A stretch of DNA of 22,423 bases from an uncultured Hippea sp. (GTDB taxonomy: Bacteria; Campylobacterota_A; Desulfurellia; JAADFJ01): NCBI GenBank assembly GCA_913009315.1, contig CAJVZA010000026.1, positions 1-22,423 on the forward strand. Reading direction: 5' to 3'. The notes beneath the pieces are model-generated. The model searched no databases. It was not told where the DNA came from and worked only from the letters and a program-made list of their open reading frames with translations. This document shows positions 5,400 to 14,159 of this stretch, piece by piece. Positions within the stretch are counted from its first letter, which is position 1. Each line of letters opens with the position of its first letter. The position numbers and the translations under genes were made by a program.

Positions 5400-6329
5400 A
5401 TGTCTGAGACAATACTTTTAACCGGTGCAAACGGATTCCTTGGAACTGCCGCAGCCGAACTGCTGCTGAAAATCGGTTACAATGTTAAATGTATGGTAAG
5501 AAGAAAAAACAGCCTAAAAAAACAATTTGATTGTGAGCAAATTGTTGCAGACATCCGTAACCCTTCTTCGCTCTCAGGTATAACAAAACAGGTGGATATT
5601 GTTGTTCATGCGGCCGGATTAACAAAAGCGCGCAGATCCTCGGATTTTTATGAAGTTAATTTCGGAGGAACAAAAAATCTTATTAATTCACTCGATAAAA
5701 ATGTTAAACAGTTTATCTATATCAGCAGTCTTTCGGCAGCCGGACCCAGAAAAGACCCGAAGGAAAGCTCCTCTCCAATATCGCATTACGGGAGAAGCAA
5801 ACTTATGGCTGAAAATGAGGTTAAAAAATTAAAGATTCCGACAACTATAATCAGGCCTCCGGCACTTTACGGCCCCTATGACAGAGATTTTTTCCTATTT
5901 TTTAAACTGGCAAAAAGCGGATATGTAATCGTTCCAAAATCGGACAATTTTCTTTCGCTTATGCATGTAAGCGATGCCGCAAGATCAATACTTTTTGCGA
6001 TAAAGAACAGAGAGAATAAGGTGATTTACGAAATTGACGATGATACTATATATAAACAGTATGATATTATAAAATGTATTATACAAATCGTTAACTCTTC
6101 CGCTCATCTTATAAGGCTTCCGACGGGAATAACCGGAATCCTCAGGTTTTTATCGTACACCGGTATTTTCGGTACATTACTTAATCCCGATAAGCTGAAA
6201 GAGGCGCAATACAGCTGGGTTGCAGATTCTTCATATATTTCATCGAAAGGCTTTTTTCCGGCCATAACGCTCGAGAACGGCATAAAAAGCACATCGGAAT
6301 GGTATGAAAATAATCGATGGTACAGATAA
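5400..6329 (+). CDS. NAD-dependent epimerase/dehydratase (extended SDR)
   Basis: Extended short-chain dehydrogenase of 309 aa. The Rossmann motif is G9-A-N-G12-F-L-G15. D51 follows in a VADIRNP segment, the catalytic serine region is YISSLSAAG (107-115), and the active pair is Y130 and K134 (SHYGRSK). After it comes IIRPPALYGPYD, typical of the family. Members act on nucleotide sugars, sterol-like alcohols or dihydroflavonol-type ketones, and the substrate cannot be read here. The C-terminal half is diverged. A GGAAG site lies about 14 nt before the ATG, rather far. It follows efp after 46 nt and precedes murI by 53 nt. A role in envelope sugar or lipid synthesis is possible but unproven. Confidence 0.85.
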   Translation: MSETILLTGANGFLGTAAAELLLKIGYNVKCMVRRKNSLKKQFDCEQIVADIRNPSSLSGITKQVDIVVHAAGLTKARRSSDFYEVNFGGTKNLINSLDKNVKQFIYISSLSAAGPRKDPKESSSPISHYGRSKLMAENEVKKLKIPTTIIRPPALYGPYDRDFFLFFKLAKSGYVIVPKSDNFLSLMHVSDAARSILFAIKNRENKVIYEIDDDTIYKQYDIIKCIIQIVNSSAHLIRLPTGITGILRFLSYTGIFGTLLNPDKLKEAQYSWVADSSYISSKGFFPAITLENGIKSTSEWYENNRWYR

Positions 6330-6382
6330 TATGATTATATCAAAAAGAAAAACTGTGCCCTGCCCCGCCCGCTCATTTTAAA

Positions 6383-7138
6383 ATGCTGGGTATTTTTGAT
6401 TCAGGTGTAGGAGGTCTTACCGTATTAAAAGCTCTGATAAGGATAAACCCCGATATTGATTTTATCTATTTAGGAGATACTGCAAGAGTTCCTTATGGCA
6501 ACAAATCAAAAAAAACTATTTTCCGATATGCCCATGACGACATAGATTTTCTGATCAGAAACGGCGCAACTCAGATATTGTCCGCATGCAATACGGTCAG
6601 CTCGCTTCCGCTTGAGAATTTGAAGAGTTCGTATAAAATTCCTATTTATGGAGTTATTGAACCTGCGGTAACTGCCGCTGTAAGGATAACCAAAGGAAAG
6701 GTTGCCGTCATAGGAACAAAATCTACCATAGATAGTCATATATATAAAAATAAGCTAAACCGGCATGGAATCGAGGTTTTTGAACAGGCAACTCCGCTCC
6801 TGGTTCCCTTCATAGAAGAGGGATGGGTTAATAAAGCGATAACCGATGATTTAGTAAATATCTACATGAAACCGATAGTTGAAAGCAATGCAGACACATT
6901 GATCCTCGGGTGTACCCATTATCCTATGCTTTATGAAAATATAAAATCTGCAACCGGAGGAAAACTAAGAATAATCAGTTCTGCTGACGCAACAGCCGAG
7001 TTTTTGTCAAAAAAGATTGCCTTAAACGGCAGCGGCAATACAAAGTTTTTTGCTACTGATTCGGTCGAATCATTCAAAAAAATAGGTGCGGCTTTTCTGG
7101 CAAACAGATTCAACGGAGTAAAAGAGGTATCGCTATGA
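6383..7138 (+). CDS. murI: Glutamate racemase
   Basis: Cofactor-independent racemase that makes D-glutamate for peptidoglycan, cytoplasmic, 251 aa (family about 250-285). The two catalytic cysteines are C69 in SACNTVS and C177 in LGCTHYP. D6 lies in the N-terminal FDSGVGGL signature, and LGDTARVPYG follows at about 30-39. SACNTVS has Val-Ser where many relatives have Ala-Thr. The start at MLGIFDSG fits the family, although no clear Shine-Dalgarno is visible; the upstream gap carries an unusual C-rich stretch (CCCTGCCCCGCCCGCTC). Its stop overlaps the hisH start as ATGA. Confidence 0.95.
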   Translation: MLGIFDSGVGGLTVLKALIRINPDIDFIYLGDTARVPYGNKSKKTIFRYAHDDIDFLIRNGATQILSACNTVSSLPLENLKSSYKIPIYGVIEPAVTAAVRITKGKVAVIGTKSTIDSHIYKNKLNRHGIEVFEQATPLLVPFIEEGWVNKAITDDLVNIYMKPIVESNADTLILGCTHYPMLYENIKSATGGKLRIISSADATAEFLSKKIALNGSGNTKFFATDSVESFKKIGAAFLANRFNGVKEVSL

Positions 7139-7758
7139 TTGTAATTGTTGACTATGGAAGAGGAAATCTGAGAAGTGTGCAGAAATCTTTAGAGAAAATG
7201 AGGATAGCTTGCAGAATATCGGATAAACCGGACGTGATTGATAGCGCTGAAGGCATAATTTTCCCGGGTGTCGGTGCTTTTAAAGACGCAATGGAAACTC
7301 TTGATGATAGAGGATTAAGGAAACCGCTAAAGAAATATATTGCGAGCGGAAAACCGTTTTTAGGAATCTGTCTCGGACTGCAGCTGCTTTTTGAATATGG
7401 GACTGAATATGGCAAAACGAAGGGACTTGAAATATTTAAAGGTAAAGTAGTACGGTTTCAATCCGAAAAGCTCCGAATCCCGCATATGGGATGGAACAGG
7501 GTGCATTTTGATGATTCACCGCTTTTTGCCGGTATTACGCAGGATTCATATTTCTATTTTGTGCATTCTTATTATGCGGAATGTGAAAAAGATGAGGACA
7601 TAACGGCTGTCACCGAATATGGCTGCCGTTTTGTTTCTGCTGTAAAAAAAGAGAATGTTTATGCCGTTCAATTTCATCCTGAAAAAAGCGGTGAAAACGG
7701 TCTGAAAATTATAAAAAATTTTGGAGAAATTGTAGATGAATATTATACCGGCAATTGA
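7135..7758 (+). CDS. hisH: Imidazole glycerol phosphate synthase, glutaminase subunit
   Basis: Class I glutamine amidotransferase of 207 aa that supplies ammonia to HisF in histidine synthesis. The catalytic triad is visible: nucleophile C79 in GICLGLQLLFE, then H181 and E183 in VQFHPEKSG. HMGWNRV near 117-123 is a HisH hallmark. It overlaps murI by 4 nt and hisA by 23 nt, so it is tightly coupled. The partner cyclase hisF is not downstream of hisA, where it is often found, and is not elsewhere in this window. Confidence 0.96.
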   Translation: MIVIVDYGRGNLRSVQKSLEKMRIACRISDKPDVIDSAEGIIFPGVGAFKDAMETLDDRGLRKPLKKYIASGKPFLGICLGLQLLFEYGTEYGKTKGLEIFKGKVVRFQSEKLRIPHMGWNRVHFDDSPLFAGITQDSYFYFVHSYYAECEKDEDITAVTEYGCRFVSAVKKENVYAVQFHPEKSGENGLKIIKNFGEIVDEYYTGN

Positions 7759-8452
7759 CATTTCAGATGGAAAAGTAATAAGACTTAAGAAAGGCAGAAT
7801 CGAAGATAAAACAATTTACAGCAGCAGCCCTTATAAAATTTTGGAGGATTTTATAAAAAGCGGCGCAGAATGGGTTCATATAGTTGATATAGACAGAGCT
7901 ACCCGCAGAGCCGACAACAAAGATTTGATAAAAGAACTGCTTGGCAGCAAGGGAATAAAAAAGGAGGTCGGCGGCGGTTTAAGAACAAAAGATGAAATAA
8001 TTCAGATGTTTGAATATGGCGCAGACAGAGTAGTGATTGGAACTGCTGCATGTGAAAACAGAGATTTAGTCAAATCGATTGCCCTGCAATATCCGGGTCA
8101 AACCATAGTTGCATTAGATTTTTCGAATAACAGTGTTATGATAGATGGCTGGTTGAAGGATAGCGGAAGCACACCTATCGAATTTGCAAAACAGTTTATG
8201 CCGGAAATTAATCTATTTTTACTTACGGATATTTCAAAGGACGGCATGCTGAGCGGAATTGATGAAAAATTTTATAGTCGGTTTGCCGTTGAAACGGGCG
8301 CCAAGACTATAATTTCAGGAGGAGTACAATCAATCAAGGATATAAAAAAAGCTGTGAAGTTAGGCGAATCAGTTGAGGGCATTATTATCGGTAAAGCACT
8401 TTATGAGAAAAGATTCAGCTTGAAAGAAGCGTTAGAGGTTTCTAATGGTTAG
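7736..8452 (+). CDS. hisA: ProFAR isomerase
   Basis: TIM-barrel isomerase of 238 aa catalysing the Amadori rearrangement of ProFAR to PRFAR in histidine synthesis. The acid/base pair is D8 (IPAIDISDGKVIRL) and D128 (VALDFSNN). Phosphate-binding loops VGGGLR (78-83) and SGGVQ are present, with TDISKDGM at 164-171. The IPAIDI and KGR sequences separate it from HisF, which has IPCLDV. The start lies inside the end of hisH. The next gene is a methyltransferase overlapping by 8 nt, where hisF would often sit. Confidence 0.96.
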   Translation: MNIIPAIDISDGKVIRLKKGRIEDKTIYSSSPYKILEDFIKSGAEWVHIVDIDRATRRADNKDLIKELLGSKGIKKEVGGGLRTKDEIIQMFEYGADRVVIGTAACENRDLVKSIALQYPGQTIVALDFSNNSVMIDGWLKDSGSTPIEFAKQFMPEINLFLLTDISKDGMLSGIDEKFYSRFAVETGAKTIISGGVQSIKDIKKAVKLGESVEGIIIGKALYEKRFSLKEALEVSNG

Positions 8453-9080
8453 ATCTAAGATCAAAATAACAGGTGTTAAGGCGCGATTTTACGATCTGCT
8501 GGTCAATCTCGCCACCGGTTTCAAATACGGCAAACTTGTAAAAGATACTGCTGCAAAAATGAATATCACAGAGGGTGTCAGTTTGATAGATTTAGGAGGC
8601 GGAACAGGTAAAAATGCAAAGCTGTTTGCCCGTTCAGCCGGAAACTCCGGCAGGATTGTTTTGGTTGATATCGGCAAAACAATGCTTAAAAAAGCAGGAA
8701 GAAGGCTAAAAAAATATAAAAATTCTGAGGTTGTCCAGGCAGATATATTAAAACCGTTGAAGCTTAACGGATTTGATATGGTATTTATAGGTTTTATAAT
8801 GCACGGATTTGAGATTCAGGAACGATCGGCTCTAATGAAAAATGTCTCAAAACTGCTGAAAAGGGGCGGTCATCTTTTTATATTGGATTACAATCAGTTT
8901 GATATGAAAAAACTTAACCCGATAGCCGGATATCTCTTTAATCATTTTGAGTGCGAACTGGCAACGGAATTTATCAAATGGGATATGGAACGTTTTCTTC
9001 GGAGCTATAAACTTGGAAAATTTGAAAAATGGTATTGGCATGACAAGAAAATAAGACTGTTGAGGGCCGAAAAATTATGA
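8445..9080 (+). CDS. Class I SAM-dependent methyltransferase
   Basis: 211 aa with a Rossmann-fold methyltransferase core: motif I DLGGGTG (49-55), the acidic residue after strand 2 in VLVDIGKTM (72-80), a conserved VVQADI near 94-99, and GGHLFILDY near 136-144. It resembles the UbiE/Methyltransf_11 type. With futalosine-pathway genes later in the window, a MenG-like role in menaquinone methylation is conceivable, but the sequence does not show substrate specificity. It overlaps hisA by 8 nt and the next gene by 4 nt, so it is probably co-expressed with the histidine genes. Confidence 0.8.
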   Translation: MVRSKIKITGVKARFYDLLVNLATGFKYGKLVKDTAAKMNITEGVSLIDLGGGTGKNAKLFARSAGNSGRIVLVDIGKTMLKKAGRRLKKYKNSEVVQADILKPLKLNGFDMVFIGFIMHGFEIQERSALMKNVSKLLKRGGHLFILDYNQFDMKKLNPIAGYLFNHFECELATEFIKWDMERFLRSYKLGKFEKWYWHDKKIRLLRAEKL

Positions 9081-10060
9081 ATAATACGGATAAGAAAACT
9101 ATCTTTGTCAGCGATCTCAAAGAAACTACTGAAGAGTTTAGCTCTGTCTTCAAAGTAGGCGTAATTGAGCCGCTGAAAACAAGAGCAGGAAAGAAGTTCT
9201 ACAACATATTGTTGAAAGATAAAACCGGCGTAATAAAAGCGAAACTGTGGAACGACAAAATTGAGCTTGCAAAAGGAATAAAGATCAATGATATTGTCAA
9301 CATAGAAGGCAAAACAAACAGATACGCAGGCACTCTTCAAATAATTATAAAAAATATGAGCCGATCTGATTACTCGAATGAGGATGATTTTAAGATACTT
9401 TCCGATAAAAAAATTCTTCAGTTTTCAGCTGAACTTGACAGCCTTATTTTAGATGTTAAAAACAGTACACTAAAAAAAATACTTAAGAAATTTTTTGATA
9501 ATAAAGAGATCCGAAGTAGATTCATGAGCCATCCTGCGGCGAAATCTATTCATCATTGCTATATGGGAGGTCTGCTCGAACATTCCGTCTCTATGGCAAA
9601 AATTGCAAAAAACTTATCGGCATATTATGGTTTAGACAGCGATCTCATGATTGCGGGAGCACTTCTTCATGATATAGGAAAGCTGCAGGAACTGACGGAA
9701 AATGGTGAATACACAAGAGAAGGACAGCTCCTCGGGCATCTTGCCATAGGTGTTGCTGAAATAGAAAAGGCCTCAAGAGGCTTGGGTGAAGAGACTCCGG
9801 TTATACTCCATCTGAAGCATATAATAGCATCACATCATGGAGAACTTGAATGGGGCTCGATAAAAAAGCCGTTAACGGCTGAGGCAGAACTGCTGTTTAA
9901 TATTGATTATATGGATTCCCGGCAAAGCATCTATAAGTTAAAAAATTTTGACTTATCGAATGCGCGTTTTGACAATGAACTGAAAACGACCGATAAACCG
10001 ACTTCTTTAAAAAGCAATAAGGCCGAAAGCGGCAGCCCTACCCTATTTGGAGATCGTTAA
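9077..10060 (+). CDS. YhaM-like OB-fold/HD-domain 3'-5' exoribonuclease
   Basis: Two-domain protein of 327 aa. An N-terminal OB nucleic-acid-binding domain covers about 20-95 (FKVGVIEPLKT, then TGVIKAKLWND). A C-terminal HD hydrolase domain covers about 155-290, with metal ligands H169 (GGLLEHS), H198-D199 (LLHDIGK) and H253-H254 (IASHHGE). This is the architecture of Bacillus YhaM, an RNA 3'-5' exonuclease also active on single-stranded DNA. The N-terminal ATG overlaps the methyltransferase stop. The last 35 residues are polar and probably disordered. It is followed by tmk after 3 nt. Confidence 0.88.
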   Translation: MNNTDKKTIFVSDLKETTEEFSSVFKVGVIEPLKTRAGKKFYNILLKDKTGVIKAKLWNDKIELAKGIKINDIVNIEGKTNRYAGTLQIIIKNMSRSDYSNEDDFKILSDKKILQFSAELDSLILDVKNSTLKKILKKFFDNKEIRSRFMSHPAAKSIHHCYMGGLLEHSVSMAKIAKNLSAYYGLDSDLMIAGALLHDIGKLQELTENGEYTREGQLLGHLAIGVAEIEKASRGLGEETPVILHLKHIIASHHGELEWGSIKKPLTAEAELLFNIDYMDSRQSIYKLKNFDLSNARFDNELKTTDKPTSLKSNKAESGSPTLFGDR

Positions 10061-10063
10061 AGA

Positions 10064-10672
10064 GTGTTTATCGCATTTGAAGGTATTGACGGTTCGGGAA
10101 AATCAACCCAGATAAAACTGTTTAAAGATTATCTAAAATCAAAATCAATAGATGCATTTGTAACTGCCGAACCGGGCGGAACAGAGGCATCGAAAATGCT
10201 TGATTTCATAATAAGAAATTTTGATATTCCTACGGAAGCAAGACTTCTGCTTTTTATCTCAGACAGAATAATACATATAAAAGAGATAGAGGAGAAATTG
10301 AACAGAGGCGAATGGGTGCTTACCGACCGATACTCTTATTCAACTCTTGCTTACCAGGGTTACGGTGAGTGTATGGACATAAAGATGATTAGGGAACTTC
10401 TTGATCGTTTCTGTCCGCTGATGCCTGCTGTAACCTTCCTGCTTAACATATCGCCCAAATGTGCTATAAATAGAGCCGGTATGCATGATCTGATTGAGCG
10501 CAAAGGTTATGAATTTTACAGACAGGTCTCCGAAGGATACCTTCAATTGACAAAAAACGATAAAAGGATAGTGGTTATAGATGCATCAGGAAGCATTAAC
10601 GATGTACATAAAAAAATTATAGAGAAGTGGGAAAATGAAATCGAACGAACTAAAAGCCGCATATCTGTTTGA
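10064..10672 (+). CDS. tmk: Thymidylate kinase
   Basis: Phosphorylates dTMP to dTDP; 202 aa, within the family range. P-loop GIDGSGKST is at 7-15, TAEPGGT at 34-40, SDRIIHI at 67-72 and the DRY motif at 88-90, followed by SYSTLAYQG. The residue before EPGG is Ala where E. coli has Arg. The start is GTG at 10064, placed so that FIAFEGIDG begins the protein as in relatives; no strong ribosome-binding site is seen and initiation is probably coupled to the upstream stop 4 nt away. It overlaps the delta' gene by 38 nt. Tmk next to the clamp-loader delta' gene is a widely conserved pair. Confidence 0.95.
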   Translation: MFIAFEGIDGSGKSTQIKLFKDYLKSKSIDAFVTAEPGGTEASKMLDFIIRNFDIPTEARLLLFISDRIIHIKEIEEKLNRGEWVLTDRYSYSTLAYQGYGECMDIKMIRELLDRFCPLMPAVTFLLNISPKCAINRAGMHDLIERKGYEFYRQVSEGYLQLTKNDKRIVVIDASGSINDVHKKIIEKWENEIERTKSRISV

Positions 10673-11336
10673 AAATGCCGATATACTTACGGCAAAGAGA
10701 ATAATTGCCGATTTGTCATGCGAGAGGTCGGATGGACATGCAATATTTGATAATATAAAGGGCGGATGCGGAGAATGCCGAACCTGTAAAATGATATCAA
10801 ACGATCTGTATTCCAATATGTATATTGTCACATCGGATAAAGCCATTGGTATAGATGAAATTAGAACGGTGACTAAATTTCTCTCCTTTAAATCGGTCAA
10901 GGGAAGAAAGAATTTTGTTGTAATCGACTGCTCTAACGGAATAACCGATCCGGCTCAAAATGCAACTCTGAAACTGCTCGAAGAACCTCCTGAGCTGTCG
11001 CATTTTTTCATTACCGGAATAAAAAGAACAGAGCTTTTACCTACAGTGTTGTCGAGAGTAATTGTCATTAATCATAAATTTAATAAACAGATAGGCGCAG
11101 ATAAGAAATTTGAAAGTCTGCTTTTGAATGGTAACTATGAGGGTTTAATAAGTCATGTTAAAAAATTGAAAAGAAAAGATATTGCGGATAATCTGATAAA
11201 AATAGCAGAGAACAACCGGTCATCTAAAATTTTTGACAAACTTATGGATTCTGCAATCAATATCGTAAATTATAATTGCAATCAAAAAATTATACTTTAC
11301 GGACTTATAAGGGAACAGAATGAAAAAAACAGGTAA
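10635..11336 (+). CDS. holB: DNA polymerase III delta' subunit (HolB-like), short
   Basis: Clamp-loader subunit. The zinc site is C29, C45, C48 and C51 (GGCGECRTC). ATLKLLEEPPE (110-120) and LSRV near 139-142 are the sensor and arginine-finger regions of the delta'/DnaX family. The P-loop is degenerate (AYLFENADILTAKR), as expected for delta', which does not bind ATP in E. coli. At 233 aa it is clearly shorter than the usual 300-330, so the C-terminal collar domain is reduced. It overlaps tmk by 38 nt and ricT by 17 nt. The position between tmk and ricT supports the assignment. Confidence 0.88.
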   Translation: MKSNELKAAYLFENADILTAKRIIADLSCERSDGHAIFDNIKGGCGECRTCKMISNDLYSNMYIVTSDKAIGIDEIRTVTKFLSFKSVKGRKNFVVIDCSNGITDPAQNATLKLLEEPPELSHFFITGIKRTELLPTVLSRVIVINHKFNKQIGADKKFESLLLNGNYEGLISHVKKLKRKDIADNLIKIAENNRSSKIFDKLMDSAINIVNYNCNQKIILYGLIREQNEKNR

Positions 11337-12312
11337 AGTACGGTTTCATAAATTGGGAAAATTCGGATATTTTCAGTTTGAGAATAACTTTTCAGTGGGA
11401 GATTGGCTGGTTTGCGAAACCGATAACTATGTAGATATGGGAAGATTAATATCCATGGCAGAAGATAAAATGCCTGAGGAGAACAGCTCTATATTGAGAA
11501 TTGCCGGAGAAAGTGATCACAAAAAGAAAGAATCAAACAATTTGCTTGTCACAGAATTTCTAGATATTGCAAAATCTGAAGCTAAAAGACTCTGCCTGAA
11601 TATGAAAATGGTGGATTCGACAATAACTCTCGACAGAACGCACGCCACATTTTTCTTTACGGCAAATTCAAGGGTCGATTTTAGAACGCTCGTAAGAAGT
11701 CTGGCTCACAAATTACGCTGTAGAATTGAAATGTATCAAGTAAGAGCAAGAGAAGAAACCAAACTCATGGGCGGAATAGGTGTTTGCGGACAAAGACTCT
11801 GCTGTGATCGATTTTTGCAGGATTTTAAGCATATATCGGTTGCTATGGTAAAAAACCAAAATCTGAATGTTAGCGTTAAAGGCATAAAAGGTATATGCGG
11901 AAAACTTTTATGCTGCCTGAGTTATGAAGATGACATCTACAGAGAATTCAAAAAGACTATACCTAAAGTAGGTACTATGATTGAGAAGGGCGATGTTCAG
12001 GGAAAGATAGTCTTTATTTCACCGCTGAAAAAACAGGTCACAATAAGATGTCCGAATAACAGCTACATCGATATAGATCCTTATACATTTGAACCGGTTA
12101 AAAAGAAAACGGCAGAATTTCCATCCGTTGATAATAGTTTCACAAATCATAATCACGATGAAAATAACAACACAAAAGAAAAAGCCGGTTTTGCTGTTAT
12201 TGCCAAAAATAATGATAATGATAAAAATAAAGAAATTAATAATGAACAAAAGGCAAAAAGAGAACCGAGCAAAAGAAAAAAAAGAAGAACAAGGGGTAAC
12301 AAAAGAAGATGA
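11320..12312 (+). CDS. ricT: PSP1/RicT family protein
   Basis: 330 aa. The PSP1 domain lies in about the first 250 residues and contains two cysteine clusters, GVCGQRLCC (C156, C161, C162) and GICGKLLCC (C193, C198, C199). In Bacillus, RicT (YaaT) forms a complex with RicA and RicF that binds iron-sulfur clusters and promotes RNase Y-dependent mRNA maturation; no ricA or ricF is seen here. Residues from about 255 to the end are a Lys/Asn/Glu-rich, low-complexity tail ending in KRKKRRTRGNKRR, probably disordered and possibly RNA-binding. It overlaps the delta' gene by 17 nt and metG by 4 nt. Confidence 0.92.
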   Translation: MKKTGKVRFHKLGKFGYFQFENNFSVGDWLVCETDNYVDMGRLISMAEDKMPEENSSILRIAGESDHKKKESNNLLVTEFLDIAKSEAKRLCLNMKMVDSTITLDRTHATFFFTANSRVDFRTLVRSLAHKLRCRIEMYQVRAREETKLMGGIGVCGQRLCCDRFLQDFKHISVAMVKNQNLNVSVKGIKGICGKLLCCLSYEDDIYREFKKTIPKVGTMIEKGDVQGKIVFISPLKKQVTIRCPNNSYIDIDPYTFEPVKKKTAEFPSVDNSFTNHNHDENNNTKEKAGFAVIAKNNDNDKNKEINNEQKAKREPSKRKKRRTRGNKRR

Positions 12313-14159
12313 AAGAGAGTTTCTATATTACAACACCGATTTATTATGTTAACGACATTCCGCATATCGGTCATGCATACACCACTATTGCCGCCGACAC
12401 AATGGCAAGATACAAAAGAATGTCCGGCTGCGACACATTCTTTCTTACAGGCACCGATGAACACGGTCAAAAAATTGAAAGAGCGGCAAAGGCTCACGAG
12501 ACCAGTCCCATTGAGCTGGCAGACAAAGTTGTTATAAGATTCAAAAATTTATGGAAAAGACTTGATATTACAAATGATGATTTCATAAGAACTACCGAAC
12601 CCAGACATCTCAAGTTTGTGCAGCTTTTGTTTAACAAGCTGTATGAGCAAGGTGATATTTATTTAGGAAATTACGAGGGATGGTACTGCACGCCCTGTGA
12701 ATCCTTTTTTACCGAAACGGAGGCTCCCGATAAGTCCTGCCCGCAATGCGGCAGAACACTGGAAAAACTTAAAGAAGAAAGCTATTTTTTCAGACTTTCC
12801 AGGTATCAGAACAAACTGCTTGAATTCTATAAGTCGCATCCGAATTTTGTTATACCAAATACAAGATTCAATGAAGTAAAGAGTTTCGTTACCAGAGGTC
12901 TGCAGGATCTCTCTGTCAGCAGAACATCATTCAGCTGGGGCATTCCCGTACCCTTTGACGACAAACATGTGATCTATGTTTGGTTTGATGCACTTATAAA
13001 CTATATAAGCGCCATCAACTACGGCTGCAAAAATAGCGAAACATCAAGATATTGGCCTGCGGTACATATTGTAGGCAAAGATATACTTCAATTCCATGCA
13101 GTTTACTGGCCTGCTATGCTTATAGCAGGCGGAATAGAGCCGCCGAAACAGGTTGTTGCGCATGGCTGGTGGACATCGGAAGGCAAAAAAATGAGTAAAT
13201 CACTTGGAAACGTTGTGGATCCGAACAGTATGATTAGTCAGTTTGGACGCGATTCGTTCAGATATTTTTTGCTTCGTGATGTTCCTTTCGGCCAAGACGG
13301 CGATTTTTCGATTAAGGCAATAAAGAATAGAATCAATAGCGATCTTGCCAACGATCTGGGAAACCTTTTCAACAGGGTTGCGACGCTGATAAAGAAGAAT
13401 AGTTCAGGCCTGATACCTGATGTTTCAGGATTACCGGAGGCAGAAGAAAATTTTGAAAAAATGCATAAATCTGCAGCTGAAAGTATGGAGAAATTTGATT
13501 TTTTAAACGCACTCAAGTCAATATGGAACTATATAAGCTGGACAAACAAATTTATTACCGATGCTAAACCGTGGGCTCTTACCGACAAAAATAAGCTTGA
13601 TGTCACACTTGCCTCGGCCGCCTATGCCCTTCATGCTATAGCGTATGAATTGGCACCATTTATGCCTGATACTGCAGAGGTTATAAAAAGGCGTCTTTCT
13701 GATAATTCGGAATTTAAGTGGGATAATTTTAAGTGGGATATAAGAGGCAGCAAGGTGGAAAAAGGTGAAATTTTATTCAGACGATACGATTTCAAAAAGG
13801 ATGTTAAAGAAAACAAAGATCACGAAAAGGAGAAATCGCATATTTCCATAGATGATGTTATGAAGCTTGAACTCAAGACTGCAGAGATTGTCTCAGCCAA
13901 GCGCGTAGAAAAGTCTGAAAAACTGATAAAACTTGAGGTAAGCCTGAAAGATGAGAAACGGACAATTGTTGCAGGGATCGGAAAATCGTATAATCCAGAG
14001 GAACTTATCGGAAAAAAAATTATAATTGTTGCAAATTTGGCTCCGAGGCAGCTCTTGGGCATTCAGTCCAATGGAATGCTTTTGGCTGCTTCAAACAAAG
14101 ACACACTTTCTTTGCTGAGCGTTGACAAAGATATCGATTCGGGAAGTCCGATCCATTAA
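12309..14159 (+). CDS. metG: Methionyl-tRNA synthetase
   Basis: Class I synthetase that charges tRNA-Met; 616 aa. HIGH is at 19-22 (PHIGHAYT) and KMSKS at 294-298. A single-knuckle zinc site is formed by C127, C130, C144 and C147. The anticodon-binding helical domain follows, and from about 513 there is a C-terminal EMAP/Trbp111-like OB domain (VMKLELKTAEI ... APRQLLGIQSNGML) that binds tRNA and dimerises. It starts by ATGA overlap with ricT and ends 38 nt inside the open frame of the next gene. The two lysine-rich linkers near 500-512 may be flexible. Confidence 0.97.
   Translation: MKESFYITTPIYYVNDIPHIGHAYTTIAADTMARYKRMSGCDTFFLTGTDEHGQKIERAAKAHETSPIELADKVVIRFKNLWKRLDITNDDFIRTTEPRHLKFVQLLFNKLYEQGDIYLGNYEGWYCTPCESFFTETEAPDKSCPQCGRTLEKLKEESYFFRLSRYQNKLLEFYKSHPNFVIPNTRFNEVKSFVTRGLQDLSVSRTSFSWGIPVPFDDKHVIYVWFDALINYISAINYGCKNSETSRYWPAVHIVGKDILQFHAVYWPAMLIAGGIEPPKQVVAHGWWTSEGKKMSKSLGNVVDPNSMISQFGRDSFRYFLLRDVPFGQDGDFSIKAIKNRINSDLANDLGNLFNRVATLIKKNSSGLIPDVSGLPEAEENFEKMHKSAAESMEKFDFLNALKSIWNYISWTNKFITDAKPWALTDKNKLDVTLASAAYALHAIAYELAPFMPDTAEVIKRRLSDNSEFKWDNFKWDIRGSKVEKGEILFRRYDFKKDVKENKDHEKEKSHISIDDVMKLELKTAEIVSAKRVEKSEKLIKLEVSLKDEKRTIVAGIGKSYNPEELIGKKIIIVANLAPRQLLGIQSNGMLLAASNKDTLSLLSVDKDIDSGSPIH

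Noticed and set aside
12153-12497. 114-codon frame antisense to ricT and metG
   Set aside because: Leu/Phe-rich shadow of the Lys/Asn-rich ricT tail and the metG start.
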